NCBI GenBank assembly: GCA_036732565.1
Contig: DAINCF010000486.1
Span: 1-5,496 of the forward strand
Length of the DNA stretch: 5,496 nt
Direction of reading: 5' to 3'
From: JAIVJN01 sp036732565
GTDB lineage: Bacteria > Acidobacteriota > Vicinamibacteria > Vicinamibacterales > UBA2999
Part shown: positions 1 through 4,832 of the stretch, in pieces
How the letters are laid out: each line of letters begins with the position of its first letter
Position numbering within the stretch: the stretch's first letter is position 1
Notes under the pieces: generated by a model
Seen by the model: only the letters and a program-made list of their open reading frames with translations
What the model was told of the DNA's origin: nothing
The model's database searches: none
Translations under genes and position numbers: made by a program

Positions 1-215
1 GACATCAGCAGTCCGGCCACGCCTTCGGGACGCGCGTTGAGACCGGGTATCGGCGCGGCGCTTCGACCGACCGTTCGCACGAACGGATCGCGACGGCCGT
101 CCGCCGCATAGGTAAAGTCAGGTGGCGGCGTGGGCGCGGGATCCTGCGCGCTCACCGGCGACGATGCTGCGATCCCAACCAGACCCGAGATGACCATGGC
201 GCGGAGGACCGTCAT
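1..215 (-). CDS. pilP: PilP, type IV pilus alignment subcomplex protein (N-terminal part, cut by window edge)
   Basis: Reading the minus strand from the ATG at 215-213 gives 71 open codons that run off the left edge. The start overlaps the pilO stop (ATGA, 212-215) and has GAGGA (223-227) seven bases upstream. Residues 1-23 look like a Sec signal peptide: Arg5, a hydrophobic stretch (about 7-20) and a VSA-QD cleavage site. A proline-rich linker follows, then FTYAADGRRDPF (about residues 35-46) and RPEGVAGLLM (about 62-71). The F.Y...GRRDPF and RP.G.AGLL patterns are typical of PilP. PilP is the periplasmic partner that connects the PilN/PilO dimer to the secretin PilQ. No lipobox cysteine is visible, unlike the Neisseria-type lipoprotein, so the protein may be secreted or kept by an uncleaved signal. 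The C-terminal beta domain that contacts PilQ lies outside the window. The identification rests on these motifs and the operon position. Confidence 0.87.
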   Translation of the reverse strand, partial: MTVLRAMVISGLVGIAASSPVSAQDPAPTPPPDFTYAADGRRDPFVRTVGRSAAPIPGLNARPEGVAGLLM

Positions 216-823
216 TCGCTGGTCCTCGTCGCCGGCGTTGCGGGGTTGGCCGCGTCGGGCGGCGTCTTCAACAGCACGAACGTGGTGGCCGTGCACGTCA
301 CGTCGATCGTGGCGTTGGGCGTGGGCTGCGCCTTGGCTGTAATCGCGATGTTGCCGATGTTGATGATGCGCGGGAAGCGCCTGACGCGATCCAGAAAGAG
401 CCCGAGATTGTGGTACGTGCCTTCGAGCTCCAAGCCGATCGGCCACTCGGCGTGGTGTTCACGCGTGGTGATCGCTTCCGGCTTGAAGCCGCGGATGGTG
501 AGGTTCGACTGGGTCGCGAGCGTCTGAATGCGCCGCAACAGATCGGCGACGTCCTTCTCTTGCGGCAGGATCGGCTTGAGGCTCTCGAGCTGTGCCTCCA
601 ACTCGCCCACCTGCGTGCGGAAATCACCCAGTTGTTGCGCCGTCGCCGTGGCCTTGTCGATCCGCGCGCGAATGGCCGCGAGCTCGCTGGTTTTGGCCGA
701 GATGACCTCTTGCTGCGGCAGCTCGTAGAAGTAGTAGTAGGTGGCCGCTCCGGCGAGCGCCAACAGGAGAAACACCAGGAGCTGTGCGCGCGGTGACAGC
801 TTCGACAAGGAGAGGTCAGCCAC
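212..823 (-). CDS. pilO: PilO, inner-membrane type IV pilus alignment protein
   Basis: This 203-residue protein has the usual PilO layout. A short cytoplasmic tail (1-12) leads to one transmembrane helix (about 13-33), a Gln/Glu/Lys-rich coiled coil (about 37-88), a ferredoxin-like periplasmic domain (about 90-187) and a Pro/Ala/Thr-rich tail. The segment WPIGLELEGTYHNLGLFLDR (127-146), followed by FPRIINIGNIAIT (150-162), is characteristic of the PilO family. PilO pairs with PilN in the inner membrane and passes the PilM-PilN signal to PilP and the secretin. The start is GTG at 823-821, inside the end of pilN (8-base overlap), and GGGAGG lies a few bases upstream on the minus strand. The stop overlaps the pilP start by 4 bases. 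This arrangement implies a single mRNA with coupled translation. Family assignment is firm from motif, size and gene order. Confidence 0.95.
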   Translation of the reverse strand: MADLSLSKLSPRAQLLVFLLLALAGAATYYYFYELPQQEVISAKTSELAAIRARIDKATATAQQLGDFRTQVGELEAQLESLKPILPQEKDVADLLRRIQTLATQSNLTIRGFKPEAITTREHHAEWPIGLELEGTYHNLGLFLDRVRRFPRIINIGNIAITAKAQPTPNATIDVTCTATTFVLLKTPPDAANPATPATRTSE

Positions 824-1427
824 GCTTCCCTCCCGGCGGTGCGGGTTGCGGCTGGACGCCCGCCATCTGGAAGGTGCCCTTCACCGAAAAGTGGATGACG
901 TCGGGAAGGTTCTCGCGCGCCGGGACGACCTCGCTGTTGAGGATTTCGACCGGACGCGCGAAGTACTGCGACCCCTCGAGGTTGCCGACGAAATCGGACA
1001 AGGCGGTCAGCGACAGACAATCGCCTTCGATGGTGATCTCGACGCCTTTCTGCGTCAGCCGCGTGAGCCACATACCGTCGGGCAGCGCGCGGCTGATCTG
1101 GTCGACGATGTGCACCGGCACCGCTTGCCCACGCCGTAGCTCGTCGATGAGCGCCACGCGCTGCTGCAATTCCTGGCGTCGAGCCTCGAACGTTTGAACC
1201 TGCTGCAGGATCTCTTTGAGCTGGCCTTCCTGCTGCTGCGCGGCCGCGATCTCCGTGTCGAGCAGCGCAGCGGCCTCGGTGGCCGACCAATAGCGCCACC
1301 CGACGAGCAGCGCCGTCACCAACAGCAGCAACCCACTGACCACTGGGAGCAATTGACCCGTCGGAAGCGCCAGTCCGCGGCGCTTCTCGACCTGACGACC
1401 GCCCTCGACGAGATTGACGCGAATCAT
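816..1427 (-). CDS. pilN: PilN, inner-membrane type IV pilus alignment protein
   Basis: This 203-residue protein begins MIRVNLV, a variant of the conserved I.(I/V)NLL tail by which PilN docks into a groove of PilM. After a basic stretch (KRR, 15-17) comes one transmembrane helix (about 27-46), then a long Gln/Glu/Arg-rich coiled coil (about 50-98) and a periplasmic ferredoxin-like domain. That domain includes LPDGMWLTRLTQKGVEITIEG (115-135) and LSDFVGNLEGSQYF (143-156), both typical of PilN. The C-terminus is Pro/Gly-rich. PilN forms heterodimers with PilO in the inner membrane and couples cytoplasmic PilM to the periplasmic parts of the pilus machine. The ATG at 1427-1425 overlaps the pilM stop (ATGA), and GGGAGGG lies about six bases upstream. 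The seventh residue is Val rather than the common Leu, a mild change in the PilM-binding motif. Confidence 0.95.
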   Translation of the reverse strand: MIRVNLVEGGRQVEKRRGLALPTGQLLPVVSGLLLLVTALLVGWRYWSATEAAALLDTEIAAAQQQEGQLKEILQQVQTFEARRQELQQRVALIDELRRGQAVPVHIVDQISRALPDGMWLTRLTQKGVEITIEGDCLSLTALSDFVGNLEGSQYFARPVEILNSEVVPARENLPDVIHFSVKGTFQMAGVQPQPAPPGGKRG

Positions 1428-2485
1428 CGGTCGCCCTCCCGCCTCAGCGCGAGACCCATGGCGACAGCCGCGATGGGCGCAAGCTCGTCGGGATCAGCCT
1501 TCAATCGATCGCGATCGAACTGGACCTGCCGGAACGGATCGAAGCGCTCCACCTCTGTGTGAAAGCGCTCGCGCAGCACGTCGGGCAGACCCTCGACGCG
1601 CGAGCCGCCACCGCTGAGCATCACGCGATCCAGGCGATCGTTCGGCGCCGTCGACTTGAAGAAATCGAATGTCTTCTCGAGCTCGAGCAGCAGGTTCTCG
1701 GTGGCCGCGCGCAGCACCGGTCGCGCATCGTCGTACTTCGATCCGGGGACGTCATGTCCGCGCTTCAGCTGCTCGGCGGCCTCGTAGTCGATGTCGAGCT
1801 CACGTTGGAGCGCTTCGGTGAAGGCGTGTCCGCCCATCGAGATGTCGCGCGTGAACACCGACTGCCCACCCGACAGGATGTTCACGTTCGTGGCGCCGGC
1901 GCCGATGTTCAGCAACGCCACCAAGGCCCCGCGATCGAAGCCGTAGTTGACCTCGTAGGCGTTCTGCAGCGCGAAGGCGTCGACGTCGACGATGGTCGGC
2001 CGACGACCGGCCTGGATCACCGCGTTGGTGTAGTTCGCGATCGTCTCCTTCTTCGCCGCGACCAGGAGGACGTCCATGCTGCCCTTGCCGTCGAGTCCGG
2101 AGCCGTCCTCGAGAATCTCGTAATCGAGATTGACCTCGCTGAGGTGAAACGGGATGTACTGCTCCGCCTCCCAATGGAGTGAATCGACGAGCTCCTGCCG
2201 CGTCATCGCCGGCAGCGTGATCTTCTTGACGATGACGGAGTGACCGGAGAGCGAGAGGGCAACGTCCTTGGCCTTGAAGGCGCCCCGTCCAACGAGGCGA
2301 CTCACCGCGTCTGACACCGCGCTCTGGTCGAAGGTGTCGCCGCTGCCCACCGTACGCGGCGGCAGCGGTTCGACCGCGATGGCGGCGACGCGAAAGCCTG
2401 ATCGAGTCGGCTTCAGCTCGATGGCTTTCACCGAACTGGACCCGATATCGAGCCCCATCAGACTGTTGGCGCGACCGAAGAACAC
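1424..2485 (-). CDS. pilM: PilM, actin-like cytoplasmic type IV pilus assembly ATPase-fold protein
   Basis: This 353-residue protein matches PilM in length and motifs. It has the actin/FtsA-type phosphate-1 loop GLDIGSSSVKAIEL (11-24, Asp13), phosphate-2 LLNIGAGATNVNIL (191-204) and the adenosine motif VMLSGGGSRVEGL (288-300). The family signatures LHWEAEQYIPF (103-113) and DELAPIAAVAMGLALR (333-348) are also present. PilM binds nucleotide on the cytoplasmic face and holds the N-terminal tail of PilN, linking the assembly and retraction ATPases to the PilNO frame. The chosen start is GTG at 2485-2483: the overlapping GGAGG and GGAG Shine-Dalgarno elements (2491-2499) sit five bases upstream. 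An internal ATG at residue 10 would cut directly before the phosphate loop and is less likely. This is the first gene of the pil operon, divergent from rplM across a 503-base spacer. The stop overlaps pilN by 4 bases. Confidence 0.96.
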   Translation of the reverse strand: MFFGRANSLMGLDIGSSSVKAIELKPTRSGFRVAAIAVEPLPPRTVGSGDTFDQSAVSDAVSRLVGRGAFKAKDVALSLSGHSVIVKKITLPAMTRQELVDSLHWEAEQYIPFHLSEVNLDYEILEDGSGLDGKGSMDVLLVAAKKETIANYTNAVIQAGRRPTIVDVDAFALQNAYEVNYGFDRGALVALLNIGAGATNVNILSGGQSVFTRDISMGGHAFTEALQRELDIDYEAAEQLKRGHDVPGSKYDDARPVLRAATENLLLELEKTFDFFKSTAPNDRLDRVMLSGGGSRVEGLPDVLRERFHTEVERFDPFRQVQFDRDRLKADPDELAPIAAVAMGLALRREGDR

Positions 2486-2490
2486 GCGAA

Positions 2491-2499
2491 CTCCCCTCC
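2491..2499 (-). promoter_or_regulatory. Shine-Dalgarno site fixing the GTG start of pilM
   Basis: Read on the minus strand this stretch is GGAGGGGAG, two overlapping purine-rich matches to the 16S rRNA tail, followed by five bases (ttcgc) and GTG. It is the strongest ribosome binding site in the pil operon and supports GTG at 2485 over any downstream ATG. Confidence 0.8.
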
Positions 2500-2507
2500 G
2501 TCCCTTA

Positions 2508-2525
2508 TCGCAAGCCGGATACCAG
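2508..2525 (-). promoter_or_regulatory. Possible sigma-54 (-24/-12) promoter for pilM
   Basis: The minus strand reads CTGGTATCCGGCTTGCG. This has the TGG and TTGC cores of a sigma-54 promoter with the required ten bases between the GG and GC pairs, but the -24 box is TGGTAT rather than TGGCAC. Transcription would begin near 2499, leaving a leader of only about 14 bases that barely includes the Shine-Dalgarno site. That tight fit weakens the call. Type IV pilus genes are often under sigma-54/PilR control in other bacteria, which makes it plausible. Confidence 0.25.
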
Positions 2526-2721
2526 CCCGGCCGCCTGTGGCGACCTGACGAAATCCGCCGTCTTTTTTCAATTTCGGCCGGTGTCGGTCGATGCAGCAGT
2601 GGTAATGCCTACAAAATTGCAATCCCATCACCCCGGAAGTGTGCAGGTTCTGCAAATCGACCGCATGGGACGGACGGATCCGTTTATCGGCGTTCCAGGA
2701 CGGAGCAACAGGCACGCGCAC

Positions 2722-2786
2722 GAGCGTTCCGCACGGAGGTTCCCCACGGAGGTTCCCCACGTGGGTGCCTCACGAGGGTTCGGACA
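2722..2786 (+). repeat. Left array of a degenerate 13-base tandem repeat
   Basis: Five head-to-tail units of 13 bases can be read: 2722-2734 GAGCGTTCCGCAC, 2735-2747 and 2748-2760 (both GGAGGTTCCCCAC, identical), 2761-2773 GTGGGTGCCTCAC, and a diverged 2774-2786. The shared pattern is roughly GnGGGTTCCnCAC. The period is not a multiple of three, and translation gives only Arg/Pro/Gly-rich nonsense, so this is not coding. The array is the left arm of a larger inverted structure whose right arm is at 2833-2894. Confidence 0.85.
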
Positions 2787-2813
2787 CGGGTTTTTAGGAG
2801 GGTTCGAGCCGCC

Positions 2814-2894
2814 GTGTGGAACCCCGTCGGAACCGAACCTCCACGAGGGACCCGCGTGAGGCACCCTCGTGGGGAACCGCCGTGCGGAACCCTG
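2814..2894 (-). repeat. Right array of the same 13-base repeat, inverted
   Basis: On the plus strand the units appear in reverse-complement form, GTGnGGAACCnnC: 2814-2826, then after a 3-base slip the diverged 2830-2842 and 2843-2855, then 2856-2868 GTGAGGCACCCTC, 2869-2881 GTGGGGAACCGCC and 2882-2894 GTGCGGAACCCTG. Bases 2833-2887 are the reverse complement of 2729-2783 at 44 of 55 positions, counted by eye. The two arms could form a long imperfect hairpin around a 49-base centre (2784-2832), which itself holds the inverted pair ACACGG (2784-2789) and CCGTGT (2812-2817). The array ends nine bases before the -35 box of the rplM promoter. Confidence 0.85.
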
Positions 2895-2902
2895 TCCCAC
2901 GG

Positions 2903-2931
2903 TTGACGATTTGCACAAGTCGGCGTATCAT
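2903..2931 (+). promoter_or_regulatory. Sigma-70 promoter of the rplM-rpsI-rpsB(-tsf) operon
   Basis: TTGACG (2903-2908) and TATCAT (2926-2931) are separated by exactly 17 bases. Each box differs from consensus at one position (TTGACA, TATAAT). Transcription should begin near 2938, giving a leader of about 50 bases before rplM. Position, strength and orientation fit a constitutive housekeeping promoter for ribosomal protein genes. Confidence 0.82.
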
Positions 2932-2988
2932 TTGGGTTTGCCGTTACTTGGACGGACCGACAAGAGCACAGATTCCATCGGAAGCGAC

Positions 2989-3420
2989 ATGCGAAGCTAC
3001 ATTGCCACCCCGCAGGACATCGGCAGCCGCTGGCACGTCATCGACGCCAGCGGGCGCGTGCTGGGGCGGGTGGCGACCGACGCCGCCAGACTGCTGCAGG
3101 GCAAGCACAAGGCCATCTACACGCCCTTCCTCGACACCGGCGATCACGTCGTCATCGTCAATGCCGAGAAGATCAAGCTGACCGGCCGGAAAGAAGACCA
3201 GAAGCTGTATCGGCGCCACAGCGGCTACCTCGGCGGTTTGCGCGAGGAACGTGCGAAGGTCGTCCGTCAGCGCAATCCCGAGCGGCTGGTGGAAGAGGCG
3301 GTGCGCGGCATGCTGCCGAAGACCAAGCTCGGCGATGCGATGTTTCGCAAACTGAAGGTGTACGCGGGCCAGGATCATCCGCACGCCGCTCAACAACCTA
3401 CCGTTCACGAGGTCGCGTAA
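2989..3420 (+). CDS. rplM: 50S ribosomal protein L13
   Basis: This 143-residue protein is full length for bacterial L13. It carries the N-terminal W.(V)(I)DA.GR.LGR.AT block (15-30), GKHK.IYTP..DTGD.V...NAEKI.LTG (38-66), RHSGY.GGL (76-84), RGMLPK.KLG (106-115) and the family signature KLKVYAGQDHPHAAQQP (121-137). L13 binds 23S rRNA early in assembly of the large subunit. The ATG at 2989 is chosen because homologues start at M(K/R).Y....; the frame stays open upstream, but that part covers repeat and promoter. A modest GGAAG (2980-2984) lies four bases before the start. The gene is first in the operon, and only one base separates its stop from the rpsI start. In E. coli the rplM-rpsI transcript is regulated by L13 itself; whether that holds here cannot be told from the sequence. 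Confidence 0.97.
   Translation: MRSYIATPQDIGSRWHVIDASGRVLGRVATDAARLLQGKHKAIYTPFLDTGDHVVIVNAEKIKLTGRKEDQKLYRRHSGYLGGLREERAKVVRQRNPERLVEEAVRGMLPKTKLGDAMFRKLKVYAGQDHPHAAQQPTVHEVA
3409..3413 (+). promoter_or_regulatory. Shine-Dalgarno site for the TTG start of rpsI
   Basis: GAGGT lies inside the last codons of rplM, eight bases before TTG at 3422. It supports the TTG start and makes translation of rpsI dependent on, or at least linked to, ribosomes finishing rplM. Confidence 0.7.
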
Positions 3421-3421
3421 C

Positions 3422-3814
3422 TTGGCTTTGATTCAGTACTACGCTACAGGACGCCGCAAGGAATCGACCGCCCGCGTGTTTCTACGGCCTGGCACTGGCA
3501 GCATCAGCATCAACCATCGGGAGTTCAACAACTACTTCCCCACCGAGGCTCTGCGGGTCCAGGTGAAGCAGCCGTTGGCCCTCACCGAGACCGCGGACAA
3601 GTTCGACCTGCTCATCACCGTGGCCGGCGGCGGCATCAACGGCCAGGCCGGCGCGATTCGGCTCGGCATCGCCCGGGCGCTCTGCGACTTCAACGCGGAG
3701 CTGCGGCCGCGGCTCAAGAAAGATGGTCTCCTGACGCGCGACGCGCGCGCCAAGGAGCGCAAGAAGTACGGGCTGGCCGGCGCCCGCAAGAGATTCCAGT
3801 TCAGCAAACGCTAG
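3422..3814 (+). CDS. rpsI: 30S ribosomal protein S9
   Basis: The product is 130 residues, the standard S9 length. Motifs are QYYATGRRKESTARV (5-19), PGTGSISIN (23-31), the V.GGG..GQAGAIRLGIARAL stretch (67-87), LLTRDAR..ERKKYGL (103-118) and the universal C-terminus KRFQFSKR (123-130). That basic tail reaches into the decoding centre and touches the P-site tRNA. The start is TTG at 3422, giving MALIQYY, which aligns with the usual M...QYYGTGRRK start. There is no ATG or GTG nearby that would keep the conserved N-terminus. The gene begins one base after the rplM stop, with its ribosome binding site inside rplM, so the two are clearly co-transcribed and probably translationally coupled. Confidence 0.97.
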   Translation: MALIQYYATGRRKESTARVFLRPGTGSISINHREFNNYFPTEALRVQVKQPLALTETADKFDLLITVAGGGINGQAGAIRLGIARALCDFNAELRPRLKKDGLLTRDARAKERKKYGLAGARKRFQFSKR

Positions 3815-3824
3815 TTCCATGGAT

Positions 3825-3829
3825 GGAGG
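3825..3829 (+). promoter_or_regulatory. Shine-Dalgarno site deciding the rpsB start
   Basis: GGAGG is a perfect anti-SD match located four bases before TTG at 3834. It lies inside the coding frame if the upstream ATG at 3819 were used, and that ATG has no purine-rich site before it. This favours TTG at 3834, although the spacing is a little short. Confidence 0.6.
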
Positions 3830-3833
3830 ACGC

Positions 3834-4652
3834 TTGACCCCGCTCGCGATGAAGGACCTGCTCGAAGCAGGCGTACACTTCGGCCACCAGACGAAACGCT
3901 GGAACCCCAAGATGAAGCAGTACATCTTCGGGGAACGGAGCGGCATCTACATCATCGACCTCGGCAAGACCGTCAAGCTCTTCAAAGAGGCCGAGGACTA
4001 TGTGCGCCAGCTCGCCGCCGAGGGCAAGACGATCCTCTTCGTGGGCACCAAGCGTCAGGCACAAGACGTCATCGCCGAAGAAGCGGCGCGATGCGGGATG
4101 TTCTACGTCAACGAGCGCTGGCTGGGCGGCCTGCTGACGAACTTCACGACGATTCAGCGCAGCATCGGGCGCTTGCGCGACCTCGAAGCGATGGCCACCG
4201 ACGGCCGCTACGACTTCATGCCGAAGAAGGAAATCGCGCGGGCGGAGAAGGAGAAGCGGAAGCTGCAGAAGAACCTCGAGGGCATCCGCAACATGGGCCG
4301 CCTCCCCGACGCGCTGTTCATCGTCGATACCCGCAAGGAGAAGATCGCGGTCGACGAGGCGCGCAAGCTTCGCATTCCGGTGATTGGCATCGTCGACACC
4401 AACTGCGATCCGGACGAGGTCGACTTCGCGATTCCCGGCAACGACGATGCGCTTCGCGCGATCCGTCTGTTTGCCGCGCGCGTGGCGGACGTCGTCAACG
4501 ACGGTCGGGCGCAGCGTGAGTCGACGCTGGCCGATCAGGCCGCCGCCGACGCGCAGGCCGCGGCCGCCGACGAGGCGAATCGCACCGTGCGTCCGGCGAA
4601 CGTGCGTCGTCCCCAGCGCCCGAGCGAGACGCCCACCCCCGTCACCCCGTAG
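3834..4652 (+). CDS. rpsB: 30S ribosomal protein S2
   Basis: From TTG at 3834 the product has 272 residues. It opens MTPLAMKDLLEAGVHFGHQ, matching the normal S2 start, and continues through RWNPKM..YIFGERSGIYIIDL.KT (23-46), the coiled-coil region with LFVGTKRQAQ (68-77), NERWLGGLLTNF.TI (93-107), the Lys/Glu-rich helix (131-148), P-D-A-L-F-I-V-D (158-165) and IPVIGIVDTN.DP (181-193). S2 joins the small subunit late and supports S1 and the mRNA path near the anti-Shine-Dalgarno region. An in-frame ATG at 3819 would add MDGGR, but it lacks a ribosome site and would translate the GGAGG. Residues from about 235 onward form an Ala-rich then Pro/Arg-rich tail outside the conserved fold. The gene follows rpsI by 19 bases, in the same transcript. 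Confidence 0.96.
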   Translation: MTPLAMKDLLEAGVHFGHQTKRWNPKMKQYIFGERSGIYIIDLGKTVKLFKEAEDYVRQLAAEGKTILFVGTKRQAQDVIAEEAARCGMFYVNERWLGGLLTNFTTIQRSIGRLRDLEAMATDGRYDFMPKKEIARAEKEKRKLQKNLEGIRNMGRLPDALFIVDTRKEKIAVDEARKLRIPVIGIVDTNCDPDEVDFAIPGNDDALRAIRLFAARVADVVNDGRAQRESTLADQAAADAQAAAADEANRTVRPANVRRPQRPSETPTPVTP

Positions 4653-4677
4653 GGCGCGGTGCGCGACTGATTTCAGG

Positions 4678-4708
4678 CGCCGGCCAATTCATGAATGGCC
4701 GGCGTTTT
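4678..4708 (+). terminator. Intrinsic terminator/attenuator between rpsB and tsf
   Basis: CGCCGGCCA (4678-4686) pairs perfectly with TGGCCGGCG (4696-4704), and TTTT (4705-4708) follows. The nine bases between contain a smaller TTCATGAA palindrome. The stem is nine base pairs, mostly GC, 25 bases after the rpsB stop. The T-run is short, so read-through into tsf is likely and the element may act as an attenuator that lowers tsf relative to rpsB. Confidence 0.75.
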
Positions 4709-4725
4709 CACTGTACGGCCCCGCA

Positions 4726-4814
4726 GGCTCAGGTCTTGAGGTCTGAGGCTTGGGGCTCGTAGTAAGGGCTCAGGCCGTCTTGCCGCAAGTCGCAGGTCGC
4801 AGGCCGCAGGCCGA
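4726..4814 (+). repeat. Degenerate heptameric repeats in the rpsB-tsf spacer
   Basis: Seven-base units of the form AGGYCNN recur. The second block, 4787-4814, is AAGTCGC, AGGTCGC, AGGCCGC, AGGCCGA in direct succession. The first block includes AGGTCTT (4731-4737), AGGTCTG (4739-4745) and AGGCTTG (4746-4752). The octamer GGCTCAGG appears at 4726-4733 and 4767-4774. The stretch lies between the terminator and the tsf ribosome binding site and does not code for protein. It resembles short tandem heptad repeats found in intergenic regions of several bacterial groups. Confidence 0.7.
4736..4765 (+). promoter_or_regulatory. Weak candidate promoter for tsf
   Basis: TTGAGG (4736-4741) and TAGTAA (4760-4765) are 18 bases apart and lie downstream of the terminator, where a separate tsf promoter would be expected. 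Only four and three positions match consensus, and the boxes fall inside the heptad repeats, so this may be chance. Confidence 0.2.
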
Positions 4815-4822
4815 GAGAGATT

Positions 4823-4827
4823 GAGGA
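4823..4827 (+). promoter_or_regulatory. Shine-Dalgarno site fixing the tsf start
   Basis: GAGGA sits five bases before ATG at 4833. A TTG at 4821 in the same frame would place this site inside the gene and add RIV residues absent from the family, so ATG is preferred. Confidence 0.75.
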
Positions 4828-4832
4828 TCGTC

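Larger units (their letters stand above)
2486..2721. other. Non-coding divergent spacer, pilM-proximal half
   Basis: I see no gene here; the reading frames crossing it have no family motif and run into the neighbouring repeats. It should hold the pilM promoter. On the minus strand two weak candidates exist. One is a sigma-54-like element with GG at 2523-2522 and GC at 2511-2510, exactly ten bases apart. The other is TTGAAA (about 2574-2569) without a convincing -10 box. The plus strand has a T6 run (2563-2568) behind only a 4-bp stem, and a 10-base palindrome ACGGATCCGT (2674-2683). None of these is strong enough to call with confidence. Confidence 0.6.

Noticed and set aside
298..1299. A 333-codon open frame on the minus strand across pilO and pilN
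   Set aside because: It is a frame-shifted shadow: very Arg/Ala/Ser-rich with no family motif, while the pilN and pilO frames have clear motifs, starts and ribosome sites.
1559..2182. A 207-codon plus-strand open frame opposite pilM
   Set aside because: Antisense shadow in GC-rich DNA; the composition mirrors pilM and no domain is recognisable.
2547..2568. Intrinsic terminator on the plus strand (GACG...CGTC then T6)
   Set aside because: The stem is only four base pairs with an eight-base loop, and no plus-strand gene lies upstream to be terminated.
2674..2683. Palindrome ACGGATCCGT as an operator
   Set aside because: A single 10-base palindrome is expected by chance at this scale, and no second copy or nearby promoter supports it.
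2722..2894. CRISPR array
   Set aside because: Units are 13 bases, contiguous and without spacers, and occur in two opposite orientations, so this is not CRISPR.
2268..2906. Open frames through the divergent spacer and the 13-base arrays
   Set aside because: Their Pro/Arg/Gly-rich products come from translating a 13-base repeat in shifting frames. There is no ribosome site, no motif, and they overlap pilM or the promoter.
3819..3833. ATG at 3819 as the rpsB start
   Set aside because: There is no ribosome site upstream, the GGAGG would be coding, and the extra MDGGR is not typical of S2. It remains possible and is noted in the rpsB entry.
4821..4832. TTG at 4821 as the tsf start
   Set aside because: It would put the GAGGA ribosome site inside the gene and add residues not found in EF-Ts; ATG at 4833 matches the family start.
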